Assembly: GCA_031425695.1 (NCBI GenBank)
Contig: JANPJV010000300.1
Location: forward strand, 1-64,000
Length of the DNA stretch: 64,000 bases
Direction of reading: 5' to 3'
DNA from: JANPJV01 sp031425695
Lineage (GTDB): Bacteria; Pseudomonadota; Gammaproteobacteria; Xanthomonadales; SZUA-5
The notes below the pieces were generated by a model that was not told the origin of the DNA, did not search any database, and saw only the letters and a list, made by a program, of their open reading frames with translations. Numbering within the stretch: the first letter of the stretch is position 1; each line of letters begins with the position of its first letter. Below are positions 40,428 to 47,851 of the stretch, piece by piece. A program made the translations under genes and the position numbers.

Positions 40428-41273
40428 ATGAACGCAGGTGCCAACTCGACTACCGGTCAAATTCGACGCCAACAACTGTGGGGCGCGATCTGCGCTCGAC
40501 TCGACTGCTCAGAAATCGAATGGCGGCGGGTGATCGATGACATGCAGCAAGTTTCCGCTGCGGAGTCGCGTGAGGCGGGCCGGGTCTGGACGGATTCGGA
40601 GGTCTTTGAGGCCTTGCTGCGTGGCGTGCTGAGCAACAACACAGACTGGGCAAAAGTAGAGCGCGTGATCGCGGAATTATGGGATGCGTTCGCTGGGTTT
40701 GACCTTGGCACCTTCGCGGCGACAACCGATAGCGAGATCCACAACCGCATCGTCCCATGGTTCAAACAACGCAAGGCTGGCTCCATGACGCTCCGGAGGA
40801 GTCTGTTGGGATTGCGCGACGCAGCGTTGATTCTCCGCCGCTGGTCAAACGCCCATGGGTCGGCCGAGGACTTCTTCCTCAACACCTACAGATTAAATGG
40901 CAGCGATCCCAAGCGACTAGTCGTTGCCCTCGGTTCCATTGCTAGCCAGAGAAAACTCCCAGCGATGGGAATCCCCATCGCTGCTGAGTGCGTCCGCAAT
41001 CTCGGGTTTGATGTGTGCAAGCCCGATCGCCATCTTTGTCGTGCCGTCGGTGCTTTCGGGATGGTGCGCTTCCAGTCTTGGCCCGACCAAGCGAAGTCAA
41101 AGGCACCCCGGCCTACACCCGATGAGATGGTCGAAACCATGTCGCAAATTGAAAGCTTCGCCCTGCTGGTTGGCGAGCGTCCGACCTTTGTCGACAACGC
41201 GATCTGGCTGTTGTGTGCCAAGTCGGGCGTGCGTCTAAGCAATTCGGATCTCGGCGCCTTGGTAGTTGCGTGA
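40428..41273 (+). CDS. HhH-GPD DNA-glycosylase-like protein
   Basis: 281 residues, ATG with GAGGGG at 40417-40422. The middle and C-terminal parts resemble the HhH-GPD base-excision superfamily: VFEALLRGVLSNNTDWAKVERVI, then LPAMGIPIAAECVRNLGF in the hairpin position, followed by KPDRHLCRAVGAFG, where the Asp of PDRHxxR sits where the catalytic Asp of Nth/MutY/AlkA enzymes is found. The usual Gly-rich hairpin is not perfect and no iron-sulphur Cys cluster is seen. It is in the same direction as BREX but 237 bases away with its own ribosome-binding site. It may repair modified bases or act against modified phage DNA; both ideas are inference. Confidence 0.6.
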   Translation: MNAGANSTTGQIRRQQLWGAICARLDCSEIEWRRVIDDMQQVSAAESREAGRVWTDSEVFEALLRGVLSNNTDWAKVERVIAELWDAFAGFDLGTFAATTDSEIHNRIVPWFKQRKAGSMTLRRSLLGLRDAALILRRWSNAHGSAEDFFLNTYRLNGSDPKRLVVALGSIASQRKLPAMGIPIAAECVRNLGFDVCKPDRHLCRAVGAFGMVRFQSWPDQAKSKAPRPTPDEMVETMSQIESFALLVGERPTFVDNAIWLLCAKSGVRLSNSDLGALVVA

Positions 41274-41493
41274 TCCGCACACGCTTCACCATCGGGTTCT
41301 TGATCGCTGCCCTGGGCAACCAGCCGCTCCCGAGTGGCCGTTCGGCTAGAAGGCTAGTCTTGTTTTGCGCCGTCGATCAGCCCCGCTTCCTCCGTTGTGG
41401 GGCAGGACCTAAACGTGCTTTTCGGCAGTTGAGCCAAGCTCCTCCAAACGGTTCCGTATCAGACGTTGCGATGCAGCCAAGCCAAGCGGACGA

Positions 41494-41991
41494 TTACTTG
41501 GTGGTGGATGCCATCTCCCTGACCCACGTTTGCAGCGCCCTCAGTTGCTCCTCCGTCTCATGGCAGGTCTGGTAGTTGGTGGCAACAGTCCCGGCGACGG
41601 CAGAGAGCGCAATGCCTGCGGCGGCCGCATCAGTATCTCGGGCGGGCTCGGGCAGCGCACCGTCGGCGGCAGCGTCGTGCAGGCGCACAAAGCCACGGTT
41701 GATAGTGCAAGCAGCATCGGCTTGTACGGGCACATAGACGGGTACCTCCTTGATGATGGTGTCGCCCTTCTCTCGGACGACACGAACGCGGTCGACGTAT
41801 TGGGTGACGACCTTGACGGTGGCTTGCGCCTGCTCCTCGCCGACAGCGGCGGCCTGCAGAGCTTGTTTCTGGGCGGCGGTATCCCACTGCGCTTGAACGT
41901 GGCCCGCGCCCTTGACCCAGCCGAAGCCGACCAAGGCGAGGCCGAGCGCCGCCAAGGCCAGCAGCCGGTACGGCCACGGAATCACGCTCAC
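41494..41991 (-). CDS. Rz-like inner-membrane spanin
   Basis: 165 residues from a GTG that overlaps the lysozyme stop as GTGA. One N-terminal membrane helix (RLLALAALGLALVGFGWV) is followed by a long charged helix (AQWDTAAQKQALQAAAVGEEQAQATVKVV), the usual i-spanin plan. An Rz1-type lipoprotein gene is embedded in another frame. Together they fuse the inner and outer membranes in the last step of lysis. This is the last gene of the phage late operon in this window. Confidence 0.8.
   Translation of the reverse strand: MSVIPWPYRLLALAALGLALVGFGWVKGAGHVQAQWDTAAQKQALQAAAVGEEQAQATVKVVTQYVDRVRVVREKGDTIIKEVPVYVPVQADAACTINRGFVRLHDAAADGALPEPARDTDAAAAGIALSAVAGTVATNYQTCHETEEQLRALQTWVREMASTTK
41541..41735 (-). 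CDS. Rz1-like outer-membrane lipoprotein spanin, nested in Rz
   Basis: 64 residues, wholly inside the Rz gene in a different frame. A short hydrophobic signal (MLLALSTVALCAC) ends in a lipobox, with the lipidated Cys followed by TTLPPTV and a Pro-rich tail, as in other Rz1 proteins. ATG 41735 or the in-frame ATG 41717 may be used. Embedded Rz1 genes are known from lambda-like phages. Confidence 0.75.
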   Translation of the reverse strand: MCPYKPMLLALSTVALCACTTLPPTVRCPSPPEILMRPPQALRSLPSPGLLPPTTRPAMRRRSN

Positions 41992-42497
41992 GATGCCTCC
42001 CCGATGCACTGCCGATATTCGGCCTCACGCCGTGTGGCCAGGCCGCCGCACAGCCGCGCATTGGCGGGCAGCGCGCAGTCCTTGCCTTGGAAAAATCTCC
42101 AGCGCAGCAACTCGGAACACGCCCCGGCGTAGTCCTCGGCATTGAGTTTCTTCACCAGCGTGGACTGGCAGAACGCATGGCTGCCGACGTTGAAAGAAAA
42201 GCTCACCAGCGCGTCGTACTCGTGCTGGGCTAGCGGCACGATCACGCATTGCTTGAGCGCACCCTCGAACTGCTGCAAATCGGTGAGCGCCCGAGCCAGC
42301 GCCTTCGGCGGCGTGGTGGTGTCGCCAAGCTTCACCCCTGTGGTGGCGCCGAAGCCAATGGTCGGCACATCGCCTTTGACCGGGATAACGGCGCGGTCGG
42401 TATAGCCCTCGTGCAGCAAGATGCCGACCAGCGCGGCGGCGGACAGGCTAAGACCGGCCACCGCCCTGCGCACCGCTGGAGTTGGCGGCAGGATCAT
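41988..42497 (-). CDS. GH24 lysozyme with signal-anchor-like N-terminus (endolysin)
   Basis: 169 residues from the ATG overlapping the holin-like gene stop. An Ala/Gly/Ser-rich weakly hydrophobic segment (AVAGLSLSAAALVGILL, residues 12-28) stands just before the catalytic Glu in HEGYTDRA; GDVPTIGFGATTG follows. This layout fits a SAR endolysin, which is exported by the host Sec system, tethered to the membrane and released when the membrane is depolarised. Further GH24 blocks are HEYDALVSFSFNVG and STLVKKLN. Confidence 0.87.
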   Translation of the reverse strand: MILPPTPAVRRAVAGLSLSAAALVGILLHEGYTDRAVIPVKGDVPTIGFGATTGVKLGDTTTPPKALARALTDLQQFEGALKQCVIVPLAQHEYDALVSFSFNVGSHAFCQSTLVKKLNAEDYAGACSELLRWRFFQGKDCALPANARLCGGLATRREAEYRQCIGEAS

Positions 42498-42715
42498 CGG
42501 TGCATTCCCGGCTGCGCCACGATGCGGGCAACCGTCGCGCCGATGCTGGAAGCAAAGGCCAGCAGCACAAACGCGCCACGCGGCAGCACGTCGCCGAACA
42601 GTGGCACCACCACTTCCGCAGCCGTGAGGGCAGCCGCCATAAGCGAGAATCGGATGCTCCAGGCACGGCGCAGAACCTGCCGCCAGTCGTCGAGCAGGCA
42701 GAGCTTGGGTTTCAT
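42494..42715 (-). CDS. Holin-like small membrane protein
   Basis: 73 residues with DDWRQVLRRAWSIRF at the N-terminus, then two hydrophobic segments (SLMAAALTAAEVVVPLF and GAFVLLAFASSIGATVARIVA). The size, the two segments and the place directly before the endolysin fit a class II holin or pinholin. It overlaps both neighbours by four bases. Confidence 0.65.
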   Translation of the reverse strand: MKPKLCLLDDWRQVLRRAWSIRFSLMAAALTAAEVVVPLFGDVLPRGAFVLLAFASSIGATVARIVAQPGMHR

Positions 42716-43011
42716 TGCGCGCCCCCCAACAGCTTGAGCTTAATGGCGGCACCGACCAGCAGCGCAGCCAGGATGCCGGTGGTGATGACCTTCACCATGG
42801 TTTGCCACGCCGTGCGACGGGCATCGCGCCACGCTTCCAGGAGGTCGCGCAGCTCGCGGATGTCCTTCGCTGCGTGTCCGTTTTCCAGTCCAAGATGGGC
42901 GAGGCAACGCTCGGCGCCCCGTTGGGCAGCGATGTTCAGCAGTTCATCAAAGTCCTCGTGCCGCAACAGCAGTGTGGATTCGATGGGCGGTACATCGGTT
43001 TCTTCGGTCAT
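42712..43011 (-). CDS. DUF6127-like phage membrane protein
   Basis: 99 residues: a helical cytoplasmic part (ELLNIAAQRGAERCLAHLG; DIRELRDLLEAWRDARRTAWQTMV), then one C-terminal membrane helix (ITTGILAALLVGAAIKL). I recognise the pattern as DUF6127, common beside lysis genes; the function is unknown. It may act as an accessory holin or antiholin. It is coupled by ATGA overlap to the holin-like gene. Confidence 0.6.
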   Translation of the reverse strand: MTEETDVPPIESTLLLRHEDFDELLNIAAQRGAERCLAHLGLENGHAAKDIRELRDLLEAWRDARRTAWQTMVKVITTGILAALLVGAAIKLKLLGGAQ

Positions 43012-43088
43012 GCTCGGTCTCCAGAAATGACGAAACCCGCCCAGCGGGAGCCGGAGCGGGTTTCAGGGGGAAGCGGAAGGGGTGCGGC

Positions 43089-43310
43089 TTAGATGTCGAT
43101 GACTTCCAGCGGCAGAGACGGCGCAACGCCTTCGACTACGCCATCGCGGACGAACACGGTCTGGCCCAGCGTGGCTTCGCCGCGTCCGTGGACCAGTCCG
43201 CCGCCCGGCAAGGCGATCACGACGCGGCTAGCGCCGATTTCGACCACGATGCCGGCTTGCAGCGGTGGATCTGGCAGCAGCTGTCGGAACTGCCGGTAGA
43301 GGTTATGCAC
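43089..43310 (-). CDS. Small phage tail protein
   Basis: 73 residues from GTG 43310, chosen because it overlaps the stop of the upstream tail gene; the longer frame from 43340 would overlap by 38 bases. The sequence (VHNLYRQFRQLLPDPPLQAGIVVEIGASRVVIALPGG) suggests a small beta-barrel, as in tail or baseplate accessory proteins. No family assignment is made. Confidence 0.55.
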   Translation of the reverse strand: MHNLYRQFRQLLPDPPLQAGIVVEIGASRVVIALPGGGLVHGRGEATLGQTVFVRDGVVEGVAPSLPLEVIDI

Positions 43311-45189
43311 GGCATTCCACCCCGAGGGTTTGCCAGACATCCGGGAAGCCCGCCTCGATCCGTGTGGAGCGCACCAGGCCGAGCCGAGACACGCTGCCGT
43401 CCTGGTATTCGACGAAGGTACCCGGCTCGACGATGCCGGTCTCCGGCAGCACCGGCAGACGCAGTCCGACCTCGAACTGCTGACCGGTATCGGCCAGGAT
43501 CGCGGTGCCGCGCTGGCGTGCCACCGCCGCCTCGGTGACCAATGCGTCGACCACCATCGGCGCGATCACGTTTCCTGCCGTGCCGGTGCGCGTGACCTGA
43601 CCCAGCACGCCCGCGCTCTGGCCGGATACGAACACCCGGTTGTAGGCGGGCTTCTCCAGCCAACGCAGGGACTCGCGTGAGACCGCATCGACTGGCAGAA
43701 CCAGATCGGGCGTCACCGCATGCCAATCCCAGGGCGCCACCGGATAGCGATGGCGCACGCGCAGGATCGCCTCCGACGGATGCGGCAGCAGATAGCCACC
43801 GGGCGCCGCAGCAATGGCGGCCAGCGCATCGATCCAGGTGCCTTGGTGGGCGAACACGCCTGCAGGCACATTCCAATCCGTCACGCCCCAGTCGATGCTC
43901 CAGCCCAGCGGCACACCGTTGATCGTGAGTACGTCATCCATCAATTGCCGCGCGGTCCGCGGTTGTGGATTGGCGAAGGACATCACCGGCGCGTAGGGCG
44001 CGGACAACACCGCAGTGCGCCCGCGCCCGGACAGACGCAGGCTGGCCTCGCCGAAGCTGCGCTCACGGGTCAGGTTCTCCGCCAGTACGCGGAAATCGGT
44101 GCCGTTGATGTGGGCCAGCAGTTCCACCGGTGGCGCGCCGTCGGCGGGTGCAATCAAGGCTTCGGCAATAGCGGGGAGAGTCGCTTCGAAGCCCCAGGCC
44201 CAGGAGTCGACGTCGAGGCCCAGCGACAGCGAGATCACCGGCACCGGCACACCATCCGACCATCGATGCAGCGTCACATGGTTCAGCACGACATAGACCC
44301 TTCGGATCGGGACGACGACCGGGCCTTCTTGGCCAGGCCCAGGATGGTTTTCGCAGACGAACAGCAGGTGCCCGTGCGCTGCCGCCAATGCGGCAAACCG
44401 CAGGTTCGGATACGGCGTGTAGCAGGGAACGAACGGTGGATCGGGGTCATCCGGGCGTACTGGAGGGCGCCCTGGCGGCGGCCGCATTGCGTTCTGCCAG
44501 CGCGCGGCCATCCAGCGGCGCATCGCTGCGGCGACCTGGATCGCTTCGAAGAAGCGGCGGCCCGGATGAGACTGAGCCACGTCGAAACGAGAGCTGATTG
44601 GCTGACGACGATCTCGAAGGCCGTCTTGATGGCTGATTTGTCGTTGCAGCGCATCGATGCGCGCCGCGTTCGCATAAATGACCGGGCCTGCGGTGCGCAG
44701 ATGGAGCGATTCACTGTGCGGAACCCGGAGCGCGCCCGGCGATTGCTGGATTGCGCCGTGAAACCGCGCCGTCGCCGACACCGGAGCGCGCACCAATGTC
44801 GCCCCGCGCCGCGTCGTCACGTTGGCGTCGTGCGCCTGCCCACCCTGCCAATACTCGCGCGCCTGCGACGGGTGGCTAGCCGTGGATGCGGTGCGATGCT
44901 CGGCGCCGTCCTCGAACCCACACCCGCGTTGCCAAGCCGTCCTGGTGCTGCCCACCAGCGGACGCGCGGCCCGTGACGCGTAGCGCGCCTCGGCGATCAG
45001 CTCCATCGCCGGAAACGTCGCGACCAGCGTCGCGGACGCGTTCGGAATGACCAGCGCCTCGAACCGCAGCGTCGGCAACGTGCTGACGAGTTGTGCATCG
45101 AGTGGCGGATGCGATCCGGCCGGATCGCCACCCAGCACCAGATGCGCGCTGCCCGGTGGATGGGCGAAGCGCAGATCGACAGACGCCAT
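43303..45189 (-). CDS. Large phage tail-tip/baseplate protein
   Basis: 628 residues. Beta-rich, with LIAPADGAPPVELLAHINGTDFRVLAENLTRERSFGEA and later RQLMDDVLTINGVPLGWSIDWGVTDWNVP and WIDALAAIAAAPGGYLLPH. The later part recalls baseplate hub or tail-tip proteins in which a hub domain searches an integration-like beta scaffold. It lies after the fibre-like genes and before lysis. The exact role (hub or host-specificity) is inferred from position. Confidence 0.6.
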   Translation of the reverse strand: MASVDLRFAHPPGSAHLVLGGDPAGSHPPLDAQLVSTLPTLRFEALVIPNASATLVATFPAMELIAEARYASRAARPLVGSTRTAWQRGCGFEDGAEHRTASTASHPSQAREYWQGGQAHDANVTTRRGATLVRAPVSATARFHGAIQQSPGALRVPHSESLHLRTAGPVIYANAARIDALQRQISHQDGLRDRRQPISSRFDVAQSHPGRRFFEAIQVAAAMRRWMAARWQNAMRPPPGRPPVRPDDPDPPFVPCYTPYPNLRFAALAAAHGHLLFVCENHPGPGQEGPVVVPIRRVYVVLNHVTLHRWSDGVPVPVISLSLGLDVDSWAWGFEATLPAIAEALIAPADGAPPVELLAHINGTDFRVLAENLTRERSFGEASLRLSGRGRTAVLSAPYAPVMSFANPQPRTARQLMDDVLTINGVPLGWSIDWGVTDWNVPAGVFAHQGTWIDALAAIAAAPGGYLLPHPSEAILRVRHRYPVAPWDWHAVTPDLVLPVDAVSRESLRWLEKPAYNRVFVSGQSAGVLGQVTRTGTAGNVIAPMVVDALVTEAAVARQRGTAILADTGQQFEVGLRLPVLPETGIVEPGTFVEYQDGSVSRLGLVRSTRIEAGFPDVWQTLGVECRA

Positions 45190-45195
45190 CGGTGA

Positions 45196-45585
45196 TCACC
45201 CCAGCAGGCCCGTCAGGATGCGGGTGTAGCCGCCCGCGTACAGCGTAGTCGTGGGCAGCCGCAGCTCGGCAGTGCCGTTGAGATCGGACGCATCGCAGTC
45301 CCAGGCCAGTGCGCCCAAGCCATTGACAATGCGCGCCCACGTCACCTCTCCCGTGGTCAGGATCAGCGCTTCGTTGGTGGGCGCGATTTCGAGAACGCCA
45401 TCGGCAACCGTGCCCATCGGCTCGGCCAGCACGATAGACGCCAGCAGCGGACCCTGCGGCGGAGCGCCGAAGCTCGGACGCGGACCGGCATAGAGATGGG
45501 CACGCGCCTGTTCGATACCGAGCGCCAGGAAATTGATGACACCCTGCAGCCGGTAGCTGTTGAGGTCGTTGGAGATCTCGATCAC
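45196..45585 (-). CDS. Phage tail protein, unknown
   Basis: 129 residues, beginning MIEISNDLNSYRLQGVINFLALGIEQARAHLYAG. Predominantly beta-strand composition and no known motif. The start overlaps the stop of the 45582-46553 gene by four bases, so it belongs to the tail module. Confidence 0.55.
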   Translation of the reverse strand: MIEISNDLNSYRLQGVINFLALGIEQARAHLYAGPRPSFGAPPQGPLLASIVLAEPMGTVADGVLEIAPTNEALILTTGEVTWARIVNGLGALAWDCDASDLNGTAELRLPTTTLYAGGYTRILTGLLG

Positions 45586-46553
45586 GCCGGCGCTCCCGAC
45601 ATCGGCTCGGCGCGCAGGTTGTCGGCGATCACCGCACGGAAGTTGTGCTTATGGTCGTAAGCGATCACAACATAGCGCGGCACCGCGCTAATCCTGTCGA
45701 AACGATAGACACCGGTGACCGGGTCGCTCCAGGTCTCGCGCACCACGGCATATGTGCGCTCATCGAACAGCAGCACCCGCCGCGACACCGGACGGTCCTC
45801 GGGCAGGTCCTTCTCTTTGACGGTGCCCGTAATGAGGTGGTCGCCGGCGTAATAGTGACTGCGCGTGCCGGTCAGACGATGGAATGCGCGATGCGAGAAC
45901 CGCAGCAAGGCGGCGAGATCCGGCACCGGCTGCGTGCGTCCCACGTTGGCGGGCAGCGCGCGGTAGTGCGCCGGAGGTGCGTCAGGCAACGCACTCGGCA
46001 CGCCGCCGGCGACGCGATGGACGCGCAGAGTCAGGCCGTAACCGTAGATGCATGGACGGAAGCTCGCGTTGTGCCGCTTGTAGCCTTCCCACACCAGGTC
46101 GCCGTTTTCGCTGATGCGGTACTGCCAGATGCCGTCCACGCCGCGCTTCACGTCGATGCGAAGCGAGCGGCGGGCGCCGGTCACCGCCCACGGCGCGGAT
46201 GCATGCGCAGTCATTTCGTACTGGTTGCCGCCGGCATCCCAGAAGCTGTGGTGCCACTGCTGCGCCCAAACGATCAAGCGGTGGCCCTGGTACGTGCCTG
46301 ATCCGGTCCACAGCCAGAAGCCAAAGCAGGGCGAACTGTAGGTCACCGCCATGACTTCGGCGTCGATTTCGAACCAGAAGTTTTCCGCGACCTCGGCCGC
46401 ATCGATACGCCAGAAGTTCTGTGCCTGCGTGAACACCAGATCGACCGCGTGAGCGGCCTCGCTCCAGGTCGCGGTGATGCCGCCAGCCCCGCCATTGCTG
46501 GCAAAGCCCGCTGGAATGCCAGCATCGAAGCTCTCGTCCAATGGATAAGCCAT
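45582..46553 (-). CDS. Phage tail protein with lectin-like N-terminal region
   Basis: 323 residues. The N-terminal 170 residues (ESFDAGIPAGFASNGGAGGITATW; FWFEIDAEVMAVTYSSPCFGFWLW; QWHHSFWDAGGNQYEM) read like a concanavalin-type beta-sandwich that may bind carbohydrate. The C-terminal part (RVLLFDERTYAVVRETWSDPVTGVYRFDRI) resembles the short repeats of virion surface proteins. A receptor-contact role is inferred. Confidence 0.55.
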   Translation of the reverse strand: MAYPLDESFDAGIPAGFASNGGAGGITATWSEAAHAVDLVFTQAQNFWRIDAAEVAENFWFEIDAEVMAVTYSSPCFGFWLWTGSGTYQGHRLIVWAQQWHHSFWDAGGNQYEMTAHASAPWAVTGARRSLRIDVKRGVDGIWQYRISENGDLVWEGYKRHNASFRPCIYGYGLTLRVHRVAGGVPSALPDAPPAHYRALPANVGRTQPVPDLAALLRFSHRAFHRLTGTRSHYYAGDHLITGTVKEKDLPEDRPVSRRVLLFDERTYAVVRETWSDPVTGVYRFDRISAVPRYVVIAYDHKHNFRAVIADNLRAEPMSGAPA

Positions 46554-46556
46554 CGA

Positions 46557-47822
46557 TCAAGGCCTCCACGGCCCTGTGATGTCGAAGGCGAACCCGCTGG
46601 TGTTGCCCTCGTGGGCGTAGTCCAGCGTAACGATGAGGAACTTGCGCCCGGGGTAACCGAGGACCTGATCGATCAGCGTCATATGCGCGTAGGGCTGGTT
46701 CTGGTGAACCCAATACATGCCGGGCAGCATCCCTCGCATGTGGCCAGTAGTTTCGCGCAGATAGATCGGATGGAGGATCAGACCGTAGTCGGGACCGTTC
46801 GGGAACGGGATGGCGCCCGACCGACCGGAGATGTTCTGGTTGTTGCCATCGTTCAACGAGAACAGGCCGAGGCGGACGTTGCCGCCAACTTGGGTGTAAT
46901 CGCGCATGCAGATCTTGCCGGTGGTATCCAGCGAGTGCGTCGAATAGGTGTCCTGGTTCGGATAGCTGTTCGGCCAGGCACTCGCCGTTTGGTATCGATC
47001 AGAGGCGGTCAGAAATGATGCGTAGTTGTCGCCGGGCTTGTAGCTGTCGAAGTCAGTGAACGTGTAGAGCACGCGGCGATCACCACCCCAGCCGGAAGCG
47101 CAGGCGAGGAAGAAGCCACGGTCGTCACCCACGAGCACCCAACTTCGAGCACCGGCACCATTGTCACCATAGGTTTCGGCGGTGTTGTTGCGCGCGAAGT
47201 ACCACTTGAACCAGCCTGAGTACATCGTATTGCCGCTGCCTGAGGGCAGCTCGTTGCGAGTGGGGGCTGCCGGATCGAACGGTGCACGCGCTCCGACGAA
47301 GGTATCGACGTCGACCATGTCCTCGGCCAGCGTTACGCGTCCGAACTTTGCCCAGGTCGTGGTGTAGTTTTCCGGCAGGCTATCGTCGACACGCAGAAAC
47401 GGTCGGGTAGAGAGCGAATTCGGGCTGCGGTAGGCGCGCTTGTTCTCGCCGGTGAAGGCGATCTCCAATCCGAGCGGCGCGATCTTGGCAGTGATGCCGA
47501 GCACCGTCGTTGCGGGCGAGACCGGCTCACCCGAAACGCTGAAGCGGATGCTGTCTGCGGTGATGGCGGTGATCGTGAATTCGCCGTTGTACGCCGGCTC
47601 CTCGCAGCCCGCGATGCGGACAACTTGGTCGACCAGAAAGCCGTGGCCCGCACTCATGGTTGCGATGGCGGTAATGCCGTCGCGGGTCAGCCCGAGCACG
47701 GGTTTCAGATTGAAGCCGTTAACGAGTAGTGCGTCCAGTAGCGCCGTCAGGCTGCCCCAGTTGTTGGTCAGCACTGGCGCGCCCGGCATGCCGCTGTGCA
47801 TCCATTTAACCTTGTTACTCAC
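46557..47822 (-). CDS. Phage tail fibre-like structural protein
   Basis: 421 residues. An N-terminal module (NNWGSLTALLDALLVNGFN; ATMSAGHGFLVDQVVRIAG; GEFTITAITADSIRFSVSG) resembles virion attachment domains. The rest is rich in Gly, Asn, Tyr and Trp, as in fibres. It probably assembles on the tail tip with the adjoining genes. No enzymatic motif is seen. Confidence 0.6.
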   Translation of the reverse strand: MSNKVKWMHSGMPGAPVLTNNWGSLTALLDALLVNGFNLKPVLGLTRDGITAIATMSAGHGFLVDQVVRIAGCEEPAYNGEFTITAITADSIRFSVSGEPVSPATTVLGITAKIAPLGLEIAFTGENKRAYRSPNSLSTRPFLRVDDSLPENYTTTWAKFGRVTLAEDMVDVDTFVGARAPFDPAAPTRNELPSGSGNTMYSGWFKWYFARNNTAETYGDNGAGARSWVLVGDDRGFFLACASGWGGDRRVLYTFTDFDSYKPGDNYASFLTASDRYQTASAWPNSYPNQDTYSTHSLDTTGKICMRDYTQVGGNVRLGLFSLNDGNNQNISGRSGAIPFPNGPDYGLILHPIYLRETTGHMRGMLPGMYWVHQNQPYAHMTLIDQVLGYPGRKFLIVTLDYAHEGNTSGFAFDITGPWRP

Positions 47823-47851
47823 GAATCAGACTCCTGGAAATTAGTGCCGCG

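Noticed and set aside
43720..44976. Long + strand ORF of 418 codons in the prophage
   Set aside because: It is antisense to the tail-tip gene; its Arg/His/Gln-rich composition is that of a codon shadow.
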